NCBI GenBank assembly: GCA_007122875.1 | Contig: SKSS01000101.1 | Span: forward strand, 1-37,580 | Direction of reading: 5' to 3' | Length of the DNA: 37,580 nucleotides | Origin: Salinarchaeum sp. | GTDB taxonomy: Archaea; Halobacteriota; Halobacteria; Halobacteriales; QS-1-68-20 | Part shown: positions 1 to 7,551 of the stretch, piece after piece | How the letters are laid out: every line of letters begins with the position of its first letter | How positions within the stretch are numbered: position 1 is the stretch's first letter | Notes under the pieces: generated by a model | What the model saw: only the letters and a program-made list of their open reading frames with translations | The model's database searches: none | What the model was told of the DNA's origin: nothing | Made by a program: the position numbers and the translations under genes

Positions 1-582
1 CAGTTCTCGGGCGGCATGCGCCAACGTGCGGTGATCGCGATGGCGCTCGCCTGTGATCCCGACCTGTTGATCTGTGACGAGCCGACGACCGCGCTCGACG
101 TGACCATTCAGGCGCAGATCCTCGAACTGCTCCAGCAGCTCCAACGCGAGCGCAACCTGGCGATGATGTTCATCACCCACGACATGGGCGTCATCGCCGA
201 GATCGCCGACCGGGTGAACGTGATGTACGCCGGCCAGATAATCGAACACGCCGACGTCCAGACGATATTCGACGAACCAAAACACCCCTACACCAGGGGG
301 CTGCTCGAAAGCATCCCCGGACGGAACCCCGATGCCGATCGCCTGCCGACCATCGAGGGCGACGTTCCGACCCCGACCGAACCGGCGCAGGATTGCCGGT
401 TCGCCCCCCGCTGCGGGGAGGCGTTCGACGCCTGCCACCGGGTCGCGCCGCAGGCCGTCGCCGTCGGTGAAGGAGAGCACCACACGGCCTCGTGTCTGCT
501 CTACCCGGAGGACCGGTCGAGAGAGGACGCGATCGACCACCATCGACGGCTGCTCGCAGGCGAGGAGGGTGAGGACTCGTGA
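1..582 (+). CDS. Peptide ABC transporter ATP-binding protein, DppD-like (5' partial)
   Basis: This is the C-terminal half of an ABC ATPase that would energise uptake of di- or oligopeptides. The window opens inside the ABC signature (QFSGG at the first five codons), so the Walker A and Q-loop regions lie outside. Visible are the Walker B segment ([12 protein letters not shown]), the H-loop (FITHD) and the family's C-terminal oligopeptide/dipeptide extension with [11 protein letters not shown] followed by a cysteine-containing [14 protein letters not shown] segment. The stop overlaps the start of the next ATPase gene by 4 nt (GTGA), which indicates translational coupling. The permease and binding-protein genes are presumably upstream of the window. 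The family is certain; the substrate is inferred only from the DppD/OppD type. Confidence 0.93.
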   Translation, partial: QFSGGMRQRAVIAMALACDPDLLICDEPTTALDVTIQAQILELLQQLQRERNLAMMFITHDMGVIAEIADRVNVMYAGQIIEHADVQTIFDEPKHPYTRGLLESIPGRNPDADRLPTIEGDVPTPTEPAQDCRFAPRCGEAFDACHRVAPQAVAVGEGEHHTASCLLYPEDRSREDAIDHHRRLLAGEEGEDS

Positions 583-1928
583 GCCAGAACGTCGAACAGG
601 CTGCCCACGAGCGTGCGAGTGTCGGCGAGGCGCTCGTGCAGATCGACGGTCTGAAGACGTACTACGAGGACGGTGGACTGCTCTCCAGCCATCCCGTCAA
701 GGCCGTCGACGGCGTGAGCTTCGAGATCGACAGAGGGGAGACCCTCGGGTTGGTCGGCGAATCCGGCTGTGGGAAGACGACGCTCGGACGGACGCTCGTC
801 CAGCTCGAATCGGCCACCGATGGCGAGATCCTTTTCGACGGGACCGACATCACTGAACTTCGCGGAGACGATCTCAAGGAGTGGCGGCGGCGGACTCAGA
901 TGGTGTTTCAGGATCCCGATTCCAGCCTGAACAACCGGATGACGATCGGAGAAATCGTCCGTGAACCGCTCGACGTGCACGCGGTGGGAACGCCGCGAGA
1001 GCGTCGTGCACGGGTGCGAGAACTCCTCGAAGTCGTCGGACTACGCGAAGAGCATTACTACCGGTACCCCCACCAGTTCTCCGGCGGGCAGCGCCAGCGG
1101 ATCGGCATCGCACGGGCGCTCGCGCTCGAACCCGAGTTCATCGTCCTCGACGAGCCGGTGAGTGCGCTCGACGTCTCCGTCCAGGCACAGATCCTCAACT
1201 TACTCGAGGATCTCCAGAAAGAGTTCGATCTTACCTACCTGTTCATCGCCCACGACCTCTCGGTCGTCCGCCACATCTGCGACCGCGTCGCCGTGATGTA
1301 TCTCGGACACGTCATGGAGATCGGCGCCACCGAGGAGATGTTCCGTGACCCGGCGAACCCGTACACGCAGTCGTTGCTGTCGGCGATCCCCGAACCCGAT
1401 CCGTCCCACGACACCGACCGGATCACCCTTCGAGGGACCCCGCCGAGCCCCCGCGATCCGCCCGAGGGCTGTCCGTTCAGCACGCGCTGTCCGATGAAGG
1501 TCCGACCGTCGGCGTACCGCGATCTCGACGGAGAGGTCTGGGAGCGCATCCAGATCTTCCGTGAGGTGCTCCGCCAGCGGATGAACGCGGAGATGGGATT
1601 GAAAGATCGGATTCGTGATCTGCTGGGGCGTGACACCCGCTTTAGCGACATCGACGAAATTCGCGAAGAGCTGTTCGGCGACGTCACCCTTCCGGATTCC
1701 GTTCGTGGCCATATCGAGGAGGCGATCGATTACGTGGCCGATGCCGACGAGGCGGCAGCACACCAGTACCTCGACGAGCAGTTCGGAAGCACCTGCGACG
1801 AGGACCCCCCAATCCAACACGACGTGGGAGGCGGACGGCTCAGCCTCTGTCACCGCCACCTCGACGATCACGCGAACCCCGAGGACGTTCACGACGAACT
1901 GAACGTCTTTACGGGAGAGTCGGAGTAA
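579..1928 (+). CDS. Peptide ABC transporter ATP-binding protein, DppF-like, with a long helical insertion
   Basis: This is the second ATPase of the peptide importer, 449 residues, starting at GTG inside the upstream stop. Walker A is at about 60-68 (GESGCGKTT), the Q-loop glutamine at 111, the signature FSGGQ at 167-171, Walker B at 186-192 and the H-loop His at 225, so it should be catalytically complete. The C-terminal oligo_HPY cysteine motif is split: Cys298 and Cys304 lie before, and Cys406 and Cys424 after, a charged, probably helical insertion of about 90 residues (roughly 312-403). I recall similar insertions in other haloarchaeal DppF-type proteins, so it is probably a clade feature and not damage. 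The usual family length is about 320-350 residues. The gene is the last in its operon; the next one has its own promoter. Confidence 0.93.
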   Translation: MSQNVEQAAHERASVGEALVQIDGLKTYYEDGGLLSSHPVKAVDGVSFEIDRGETLGLVGESGCGKTTLGRTLVQLESATDGEILFDGTDITELRGDDLKEWRRRTQMVFQDPDSSLNNRMTIGEIVREPLDVHAVGTPRERRARVRELLEVVGLREEHYYRYPHQFSGGQRQRIGIARALALEPEFIVLDEPVSALDVSVQAQILNLLEDLQKEFDLTYLFIAHDLSVVRHICDRVAVMYLGHVMEIGATEEMFRDPANPYTQSLLSAIPEPDPSHDTDRITLRGTPPSPRDPPEGCPFSTRCPMKVRPSAYRDLDGEVWERIQIFREVLRQRMNAEMGLKDRIRDLLGRDTRFSDIDEIREELFGDVTLPDSVRGHIEEAIDYVADADEAAAHQYLDEQFGSTCDEDPPIQHDVGGGRLSLCHRHLDDHANPEDVHDELNVFTGESE

Positions 1929-2037
1929 CACCTCACGCCTCCGGTGGGGAGAACCGTACGGGTTCGCGCTGATTCTTCTCGCGTGTGACGATGATTCTTC
2001 CTCACGGTTCGCGTCGAGCGCCCGGGTGAGCAACACC

Positions 2038-2044
2038 CATATAC
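2038..2044 (+). promoter_or_regulatory. TATA-like box for the 2068 gene
   Basis: CATATAC lies 24-30 nt upstream of the ATG at 2068 with no Shine-Dalgarno sequence between, which fits a leaderless haloarchaeal promoter. The position is inferred from spacing only. Confidence 0.5.
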
Positions 2045-2067
2045 GCTCGCGTTAGAAAAGGCCGACC

Positions 2068-2577
2068 ATGGCGGGATTTCGAGAGCAAGACCCCGACGGC
2101 TCCCCGAGAGAACCCGACGTGTACCGAAACGCCTGGCAGCACACGCTCGACGACATGGAGGCGATGGCCGACGAACTCGAAGCTGACGGGTGGGAGGTGG
2201 TGACGATTCCCGCCGGAGATACCGCTCCGGAACACCCGGATGTCGGCGATAGCGACCGGTTCGGGCTGGTCCACGTGGTTCCCGGCAACAAGGCGGACGA
2301 CCTCGCCGAGTTGGTCGACGGACGTGAGTTCCCGACATACGATGTCTACCGGGCGACGTTCCAGCGGCGGGTGTTTCTCGTGACCGCGTTGTTCGATGAG
2401 GACGCGAAGTGTGCGATCATGATCGCCGGAACGTACGAGCGCAAGCACGCTCGTCAGTTGATCGAGACCGCACGGGAGGAGGGTGTGATGTACACTCACG
2501 TCCAACGGATCGACAAGACGCCGGTCGCGAGGTTCGAACACACCGACGTAGAGAAGTTCTTCCCGGAAACCGAGTGA
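2068..2577 (+). CDS. Conserved haloarchaeal protein, unknown function (DUF7529-like)
   Basis: A 169-residue soluble, acidic protein without signal peptide or membrane segment. I do not know its function; I believe the family is a haloarchaeal DUF (DUF7529, from memory). It is clearly related to the product of 14157-14762 in this window. Both open with a helical segment followed by a DGWEVVT- or EGWEVVT-type strand, then a VVPG motif, a segment on phenylalanine/tyrosine-rich strands (YDVYRATFQRR here), an AIMIAGTY/AVIVPAYY strand, a basic helix, and an EEGVMYTHV or QEGVMRTHI motif before a conserved phenylalanine-histidine stretch near the C-terminus. The start is set by the ATG 24-30 nt after a TATA-like box. 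It lies alone between the transporter operon and the deacylase gene. Confidence 0.85.
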   Translation: MAGFREQDPDGSPREPDVYRNAWQHTLDDMEAMADELEADGWEVVTIPAGDTAPEHPDVGDSDRFGLVHVVPGNKADDLAELVDGREFPTYDVYRATFQRRVFLVTALFDEDAKCAIMIAGTYERKHARQLIETAREEGVMYTHVQRIDKTPVARFEHTDVEKFFPETE

Positions 2578-2672
2578 TCGCCGTTCGTGCGCTGCGACTC
2601 GCTCCGGATGGCGGCCGCAGTCGAGGCTGCCGCCACCGGTAGGTACTTGCAACGGGCAACGGTGGTGGTAAT

Positions 2673-3656
2673 ATGTCAGTCACACACCGCAGCGAGCGAA
2701 TCGAACTCGCCCGGTTGCCCTCCGGAGTCCGGATCGAAACGACGGTTCACACCTACGAGGGCGACGAGGACGGCCCGACGCTCTACACGCAGGCCGCCCA
2801 GCACGGCCGCGAGGTCAACGGAACCGCTACCCTCCGACGGCTTCACGAACGGCTGCTTGACGCCGACGGCTTCGCCGGACGACTGGTTGCCGTTCCCGTC
2901 GCCGATCCGCTCACGTTCGATCACGTCTCCTACACGACGCCGGAGATCCTCGACAGCGTCAACGCGAACATGAACCGGTGCTGGCCGGGCGACGAGGACG
3001 GGTCGCTGCACGAGCAGATGGCCGCGACGCTCTGGGAGCACGCGACCGAGGCCGACGCCATCGTCGACCTTCACACCGGGAGCCCGGACATGGCGACGCA
3101 CGTCGTGTTCATGGAGGGCGACGGTCCCTCCCGCGATCTCGCGCTCGCGTTCGGTACCGACCTGCTCCTCGGCGAGCAGGCGGGCGAGGACGCCGACGAG
3201 GAGTGGGAACAGCGTGACTTCTCCGGAAAACTCCGGGTCGCCGCCACCCGCGAGGGGATTCCGTCGATCACGCCCGAACTCGCACACAGCAAGCAAATCG
3301 TTGAGGACGCCGTCGAGATCGGCGTCGTCGGCATGGAGAACGTCCTCCGCGAACTCGACATGCTTCCGGGCGATCCCGTCGAGAACGGCGATCCCGTCCT
3401 CGCACGCAATCACCTCGGACGGGTGACGGCCGAGACCTCTGGGCTGTTCCGCTCGAACCCCGACATCGCTGTCGGCCAGCGGATCGAGGAGGGCCACCCG
3501 CTCGGGACGCTCTACGATCCCACGACGTTCGAGGTCCTGCAGGAACCCGTCACCGACCGCGACGGGGTGCTGTACTCGCTCGCGCTGGAGGCGACCGTCA
3601 CGTCGGGGGCTGGGCTGGGGAACGTGGCGATGATCCGCGACGAGAACCCCGAGTGA
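2673..3656 (+). CDS. Succinylglutamate desuccinylase/aspartoacylase family (M14-type) zinc hydrolase
   Basis: A 327-residue zinc-dependent deacylase or carboxypeptidase-like enzyme of the AstE/AspA family. The zinc ligands expected for the family are visible: His44 and Glu47 in QHGRE and His134 in VDLHTGS. The probable catalytic glutamate is Glu202 in ITPELAHS. The C-terminal part (about 235-320) forms the beta-barrel-like domain typical of this family. The enzyme removes an acyl group from an N-acylated amino acid or similar amide, but the substrate cannot be read from the sequence. It is cytoplasmic. It sits between a peptide transporter operon and an M20 amidohydrolase, so a role in using imported amino-acid conjugates is possible but only inferred. 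Confidence 0.88.
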   Translation: MSVTHRSERIELARLPSGVRIETTVHTYEGDEDGPTLYTQAAQHGREVNGTATLRRLHERLLDADGFAGRLVAVPVADPLTFDHVSYTTPEILDSVNANMNRCWPGDEDGSLHEQMAATLWEHATEADAIVDLHTGSPDMATHVVFMEGDGPSRDLALAFGTDLLLGEQAGEDADEEWEQRDFSGKLRVAATREGIPSITPELAHSKQIVEDAVEIGVVGMENVLRELDMLPGDPVENGDPVLARNHLGRVTAETSGLFRSNPDIAVGQRIEEGHPLGTLYDPTTFEVLQEPVTDRDGVLYSLALEATVTSGAGLGNVAMIRDENPE

Positions 3657-3668
3657 TCGGCTTCGCGT

Positions 3669-4175
3669 TTACAGTTGTGCTTCGATCTCTTCTCGCAGCG
3701 CCATCGTTTTCAGTTCCACTCGTACGTCCTCAGCGCTCATCGGTGCCCGAGGGTCCGCACCGATACGCGTCGCGAAGGCCTCGACCGTAGGCAGTGCGAT
3801 CTCGAAATGATCGAGGTCCGAACGGACCGGTATCGTCTCCTCGTAGCGTTCGTTCATACGGACGAGTACTTCTGCTCCAGTCACGGGGTCCTGTATGAGT
3901 GTGTACTCCGACGCGATAGCCGGGACCATCGCGCGCTCGGTCCGCAGGACATCATAGGACTCTTCGATCAGGAGTGTCAGTTGAGGAGGATCACGCCCCT
4001 GTCGGTCGTCCCGTTTTGCGTACGTGAAAAACGACTGTTCGTCGAGGGCTGCGGTGAGCGTCACGTGCTCGGCATCATCGTCGATGCCACCGAGCAGATC
4101 GGCGATCGTCTCGGCATCGACTGGATCGAAGACGGCCCGGAGAACGGTCTCCAGCGTCTGCTCCGGTCCCTTCAT
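3669..4175 (-). CDS. Hypothetical haloarchaeal protein
   Basis: A 168-residue acidic soluble protein that I do not recognise. The frame stays open further upstream, but the upstream part overlaps the M20 gene, is rich in Arg/Thr/Ser and looks like non-coding translation, so I place the start at the ATG at 4175 (MKGPEQTLE). The protein has alternating helical and strand segments, no cysteine motif, no signal peptide and no membrane segment. It has an ALDEQSFFTYAKRD segment near residue 35 and a highly charged C-terminal helix. A possible TATA-like box (ACTATTC on the minus strand) is about 30 nt upstream. The gene converges with the deacylase gene with a 12-nt gap. Confidence 0.7.
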   Translation of the reverse strand: MKGPEQTLETVLRAVFDPVDAETIADLLGGIDDDAEHVTLTAALDEQSFFTYAKRDDRQGRDPPQLTLLIEESYDVLRTERAMVPAIASEYTLIQDPVTGAEVLVRMNERYEETIPVRSDLDHFEIALPTVEAFATRIGADPRAPMSAEDVRVELKTMALREEIEAQL

Positions 4176-4317
4176 GACAGCGATCGAGTGCGGCGAGCGA
4201 ATAGTCGTTTCGGAGGGCGTCGATCCCGCCGTGTTCACGAGCGGTCCGTGAAAATGTTCGATATCGTGATCGTCGACACGAGTTATCCCCGTCGGTCGAT
4301 AGCTCACATGTGGGAGA

Positions 4318-5586
4318 TCAAAGCGACCGGACCGTCCGTGCCAGCACGTCCACGCCGATCGGAAGTGAGTCCTCGTCGATGTCGAAGCGTGCGGTGTGGT
4401 GGCCGGCGGGATTGCTCGCGCCGATCCCGACGTACGTGGCCGTTCCGCCATTCTCCTGTACCTCCCGGATCAGATAGGAGGCGTCCTCGCTCGCGCCGAA
4501 GTCCACTCGGCCGACGACTTCGTCGACACCATCGGCTCCGCTCGCGGCATCGACGACCGTCTCCACGAGGTCGTCGTCGGCCTCGAACGTCGTCGTCTTC
4601 CCGTACAGCGAGGTCTCCACGTCGACCTGGTGGGCCGTTGCGGCACCGTCGATGATCGACCGCGCCCGGTCGAGCATGTACTCGTTCAACTCGGCGGTTC
4701 GTCCGCGGACCTCGACGCGCATCGTCGCGCGTTCGGAGATGACGTTCTGGGCGTTCGGCGAGTACACCTCGCCGACGTTGATCCGGGTGACGCCATCGGC
4801 GTGTCGCGGAATCCCGTAGAGGTTCTGGATCGCCGTCGCGGCCGCCTGCAGGGCGTTCCGGCCGGCGTTCGGTTCGCCGCCTGCGTGAGCGGGTTCGCCC
4901 TCGAACGTCACGTCGAGTTTCGCGTTCGCCAGCGGGCGCTCGTAGGAGGCGATCACGGTTCCCGTCTCGCGGCCGAGACCGAGGTGGACCGCGAGCAGGT
5001 GATCGACGTCGGTGAGATGCTCGGTCCGGCTCATCGGGAGACCGCCACGACCGCCCTCCTCGGCCGGCTGGAAGAACAGCTTCAGCGTGCCGTCGAAGCC
5101 GCTCGACTCGTCGAGTTCTCGCGCCAGCCCGAGACCGATCGTCGCGTGGCCGTCGTGGCCGCAGGCGTGCATCTCGCCATCGTGCGTCGAGACGAACCCC
5201 TCGCGAGCGGGGCGGTGGTCGTCGTCGGTCGCCTCCTGGCGTTTCAGCGCGTCGATGTCCACCCGAATCCCGACGGTCGGCCCGGAGCCGTCACCGTACG
5301 TCTTCTCGGCGACGACGCCCGTGATCCCGTCCATCTCCTCGAGGTACTCTTCCGGGGCCCCCTCGTCGCGAGCGCGCTCCTCGGCGGCCGTGAGCGTGTC
5401 GTCGTCGGGTACGCCCAGTCGCTCGCCAGGGGCCACGGCGTCCGAGCCGAGGTGGAGGTCGAAGCCGCGCTCGTCGAGTTCTTCAGCGAGCAGTGCGGTC
5501 GTCCTGAACTCGGTCCAGCCGACCTCCGGGTGAGCGTGGAGGTCGCGTCGAAGCTCCGTGAGATCCATGTCGGCAGTGCTGACCAT
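4318..5586 (-). CDS. M20-family amidohydrolase, aminobenzoyl-glutamate hydrolase A-like
   Basis: A 422-residue di-metal amidohydrolase of the M20D group, cytoplasmic, cleaving an amide between an acyl group and an amino acid. The metal-binding HACGHDGH motif is at 140-147 and the glutamate pair of PAEEGG at about 174-179. A dimerisation (lid) domain follows at about 215-330, and a terminal HHTARFDIDED segment supplies the last metal ligand. The charged insertion around residues 56-90 (LGVPDDDTLTAAEE...) resembles the AbgA subunit of p-aminobenzoyl-glutamate hydrolase more than the IAA-amino acid or hippurate hydrolases; this sub-assignment is from memory. No AbgB partner is visible. Translation could start at 5586 or at the internal ATG at 5568. 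Confidence 0.88.
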   Translation of the reverse strand: MVSTADMDLTELRRDLHAHPEVGWTEFRTTALLAEELDERGFDLHLGSDAVAPGERLGVPDDDTLTAAEERARDEGAPEEYLEEMDGITGVVAEKTYGDGSGPTVGIRVDIDALKRQEATDDDHRPAREGFVSTHDGEMHACGHDGHATIGLGLARELDESSGFDGTLKLFFQPAEEGGRGGLPMSRTEHLTDVDHLLAVHLGLGRETGTVIASYERPLANAKLDVTFEGEPAHAGGEPNAGRNALQAAATAIQNLYGIPRHADGVTRINVGEVYSPNAQNVISERATMRVEVRGRTAELNEYMLDRARSIIDGAATAHQVDVETSLYGKTTTFEADDDLVETVVDAASGADGVDEVVGRVDFGASEDASYLIREVQENGGTATYVGIGASNPAGHHTARFDIDEDSLPIGVDVLARTVRSL

Positions 5587-5708
5587 GGTGATGAGAGGGC
5601 AACGAACGGAGAAAACGGTGTGGATACCGGCCAGTCGTCGAGTGCTCGTCGCGGGGCGAGTCGTCAGCGTCGCCGGATGGGCATCGGTCGGATCGGTGGC
5701 CTGACTTC

Positions 5709-5730
5709 GCCCACGACCTCAGCCGTGGGC
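5709..5730. repeat. Imperfect hairpin resembling IS200/IS605 (IS1341-type) end structure
   Basis: Arms GCCCACGAC and GCCGTGGGC flank a CTCA loop with one mismatch. The motif resembles the CCCACGNCTNAAGNCGTGGG hairpins found beside haloarchaeal IS200/IS605 and IS1341-type genes. A second, perfect copy of this type is at 23258-23277. No transposase or TnpB frame is nearby, so it may be a remnant or an orphan element. Confidence 0.5.
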
Positions 5731-5758
5731 GGAGCCAGATCGAGCAGTAGCTTACTTC

Positions 5759-5780
5759 AAGGTAACGTTACACTTACCTT
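5759..5780. promoter_or_regulatory. Inverted repeat AAGGTAA-N8-TTACCTT, candidate operator
   Basis: Two perfect 7-bp arms are separated by 8 nt (CGTTACAC). The left arm overlaps a self-complementary GTAACGTTAC. It lies just upstream of the AT-rich patch that could be the promoter of the lipoprotein/fibre gene pair. Binding of a dimeric regulator is inferred. Confidence 0.4.
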
Positions 5781-5953
5781 CCAGTCAGAGTACACTTATT
5801 ACCCATCCTTCGCTTGTCAGTTTCGAACCGGGATCGAAGGGATATGTCGCAGAATCCAGAGTATCGGGGCCATCGGTTGAGGAGAAAACCCCGACGATGC
5901 CGACCGACTCGACGCAACTGCTGAAGCGCTGTGGGATCCGGGAGCATGTGAAG

Positions 5954-6220
5954 ATGACAGACAAACAACAACCGACGACGAGGCGACGTGCGTTGGTGGG
6001 GGTCGGTACCCTGTTAGCGACGGTCTCGAACGCTGGCTGTACGGTCACTATCGGCGATCACGAGATAACCGTCTTCGACGGGGAGGGAGGTTCGCCCCGC
6101 GAAGCCGACGGGACGACGCCATCGACGCCGACCTCAGAGGAGACGCCGACGCTCGAACCGACCGAGGAGTACGGAGGCCATGGGTACGGCGAGGATGGCT
6201 ACGGGGGCGTCGACCCGTGA
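5954..6220 (+). CDS. Small Tat-type lipoprotein
   Basis: An 88-residue predicted secreted lipoprotein. The N-terminus has an RRR motif (TTRRRALVGVGTLL), a hydrophobic stretch and a cysteine after SNAG (about residue 29), which reads as a Tat signal ending in a lipobox. The remaining mature part is short, acidic and low in complexity: a Ser/Thr/Pro/Glu linker followed by a glycine- and tyrosine-rich tail (YGGHGYGEDGYGG). I chose the ATG at 5954 over the upstream ATG at 5897 because it puts the arginine motif at the expected distance from the start. The fibre-like gene begins 19 nt downstream, so the two are probably co-transcribed and the lipoprotein could be its surface partner. I do not recognise a family. 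Confidence 0.68.
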   Translation: MTDKQQPTTRRRALVGVGTLLATVSNAGCTVTIGDHEITVFDGEGGSPREADGTTPSTPTSEETPTLEPTEEYGGHGYGEDGYGGVDP

Positions 6221-6228
6221 TGCGACCC

Positions 6229-6233
6229 AGGAG
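6229..6233 (+). promoter_or_regulatory. Shine-Dalgarno sequence for the S74 fibre gene
   Basis: AGGAG ends 6 nt before the ATG at 6240. It supports that start rather than the upstream in-frame ATG at 6180, and it supports co-transcription with the lipoprotein gene. Confidence 0.55.
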
Positions 6234-6239
6234 AACGAC

Positions 6240-7421
6240 ATGACTCGAACACCAAACCACAGATACAACGTACCCGAGGAGGGTGAGCAGAACTGGCACG
6301 TGCCGCTGAACGAGAACTTCGAACGGTACGACGTCGACATCGAAATCCGCGACGAGAGCCACGCGATCGACGAGTACGAACCGAGAGAGGGCGCGAAGTT
6401 TCTGGCGACAGACACCGGCGTCGTCTACATGGGTGATGGAACGGACTGGGAGGAGGCGTTCGATCTCGGGGGGTCCGGCATCCAGAGCGTCGGCAGCGTC
6501 GAACCGGACGACGACGGGAATCTAGCTCTCGTCTCGCCGGACGGGTCACTGAGCATCGCGCCGGACGATACCGAACACGCGATCGAACTCAGCGTCCCCG
6601 CCATCTCCGACCTCGCCGACGCCATTGGGGTTCCCATCGAGCAGCTCAACGGCACGCCGCCCGACGGGGATGGAAATCTGGATCTCGTCTCGCCGGACGA
6701 GTCACTGAGCATCGCATCGAACGAGACCGAAAACATGATCGAACTCAGCAGTCCTGCCATGTTCGATCTTGCCGACGCCGTTGCTGAGACGGTCAGACAG
6801 GTCAACAGCACGCCGCCCGACGGAGCTGGAAATCTGAATCTCGTCTCACCGGACGACTCGCTGAGCATCGCGCCAAACGAGACCGAAAACACGATCGAAC
6901 TCAGCGTGCACAGCCAGACGCAGTTGAATGACGATGGCGACCTCGTCGGCGTACGAAACGTCTTCGCGAACGATGTGTTCGAGAACTCGGACGCCCGTCT
7001 GAAGCAGAACGTTTCGCCGTTTGAAAACGGGCTCGAAACGGTGAATGCGCTCCGTCCGGTCACCTTCGAGTGGGCCGACGACGACGAAGGGAATGATCGC
7101 CAAGTGGGGCTGATCGCCCAGGACGTCGCGGACGTCCTCCCGGAGATCGTTGAACGTCGAAAAGACGACGCAGACGGGGAGGAGGGACACCTCGGGGTCA
7201 ACTACTCGAAGCTGGTTCCGGTGCTTCTCGACGCCGTTCAGCGCCAGCAGGCGGAACTTGCGGACCGGGACGAGCGGATCGACGCCCTTGAAACCGAGCG
7301 TAACCGGAACGCCGACCGGATTGACACCCTCGAAACCCGAAACGAGTCACTGGAAGACCGGCTGGAAACCCTGGAGGCGCGCGTAGGTTCTGCAACGAAC
7401 GGAACTCCATCTGACGACTGA
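6240..7421 (+). CDS. Fibre-like repeat protein with C-terminal S74 intramolecular chaperone domain
   Basis: A 393-residue protein built like a phage tail fibre. An N-terminal domain (about 1-80) contains a FLATDTGVVYMGDGTDW-type segment. Three copies of a repeat follow with an exact 52-residue period between equivalent Asn residues 94 and 146 (consensus PPDGxGNLxLVSPDxSLSIAxxxTExxIELS; copies begin near 86, 138 and 190). Then comes an S74 (chaperone of endosialidase) domain from about 246. The S74 Ser-Lys dyad is visible as Ser250 and Lys255 in SDARLK, with the later GLIAQDVADVLPE and NYSKLVPVLLDAVQ motifs. The last 45 residues form a heptad-rich coiled coil. In known S74 proteins this domain trimerises the fibre and then cuts itself off at the serine. 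No signal peptide is seen, and no phage structural genes are nearby. Confidence 0.85.
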   Translation: MTRTPNHRYNVPEEGEQNWHVPLNENFERYDVDIEIRDESHAIDEYEPREGAKFLATDTGVVYMGDGTDWEEAFDLGGSGIQSVGSVEPDDDGNLALVSPDGSLSIAPDDTEHAIELSVPAISDLADAIGVPIEQLNGTPPDGDGNLDLVSPDESLSIASNETENMIELSSPAMFDLADAVAETVRQVNSTPPDGAGNLNLVSPDDSLSIAPNETENTIELSVHSQTQLNDDGDLVGVRNVFANDVFENSDARLKQNVSPFENGLETVNALRPVTFEWADDDEGNDRQVGLIAQDVADVLPEIVERRKDDADGEEGHLGVNYSKLVPVLLDAVQRQQAELADRDERIDALETERNRNADRIDTLETRNESLEDRLETLEARVGSATNGTPSDD

Positions 7422-7551
7422 TGTCTCGTCAGTCGACCGTTCCACCACGAGACCATGGGACCCCCTGAACGATACCGTCGACCGGCTGGAAGGTGTGGCG
7501 ATATTGACTGGCTGGACGGTGCGGACGGTTCCGTCTCCGATCGAACCGCGA

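Larger units (their letters stand above)
5587..5953. other. 367-nt divergent intergenic region
   Basis: This gap separates the minus-strand M20 gene from the plus-strand lipoprotein gene. It holds an imperfect hairpin at 5709-5730, an inverted repeat at 5759-5780 and an AT-rich patch at about 5786-5800 (TACACTTATTACCC) that could be a TATA region. An ATG at 5842 opens a 26-codon arginine-rich frame which does not look coding. No convincing gene was seen. Confidence 0.6.

Noticed and set aside
2676-3497. 273-codon minus-strand frame over the deacylase gene
   Set aside because: It is the mirror of a gene with all M14-type zinc ligands and has no motif of its own.
4396-5880. 494-codon plus-strand frame opposite the M20 amidohydrolase
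   Set aside because: The minus strand carries the HACGHDGH motif and a complete enzyme; the plus-strand translation is a mirror frame.
5842-5922. 26-codon arginine-rich frame starting at an ATG in the intergenic region
   Set aside because: It is very basic in an acidic proteome, has no placed TATA box or Shine-Dalgarno sequence, and overlaps other possible leader sequence.
6240-7421. Part of an intact provirus
   Set aside because: Apart from the S74 fibre there is no integrase, capsid, portal, terminase or att-flanking tRNA, and the neighbours are housekeeping genes.
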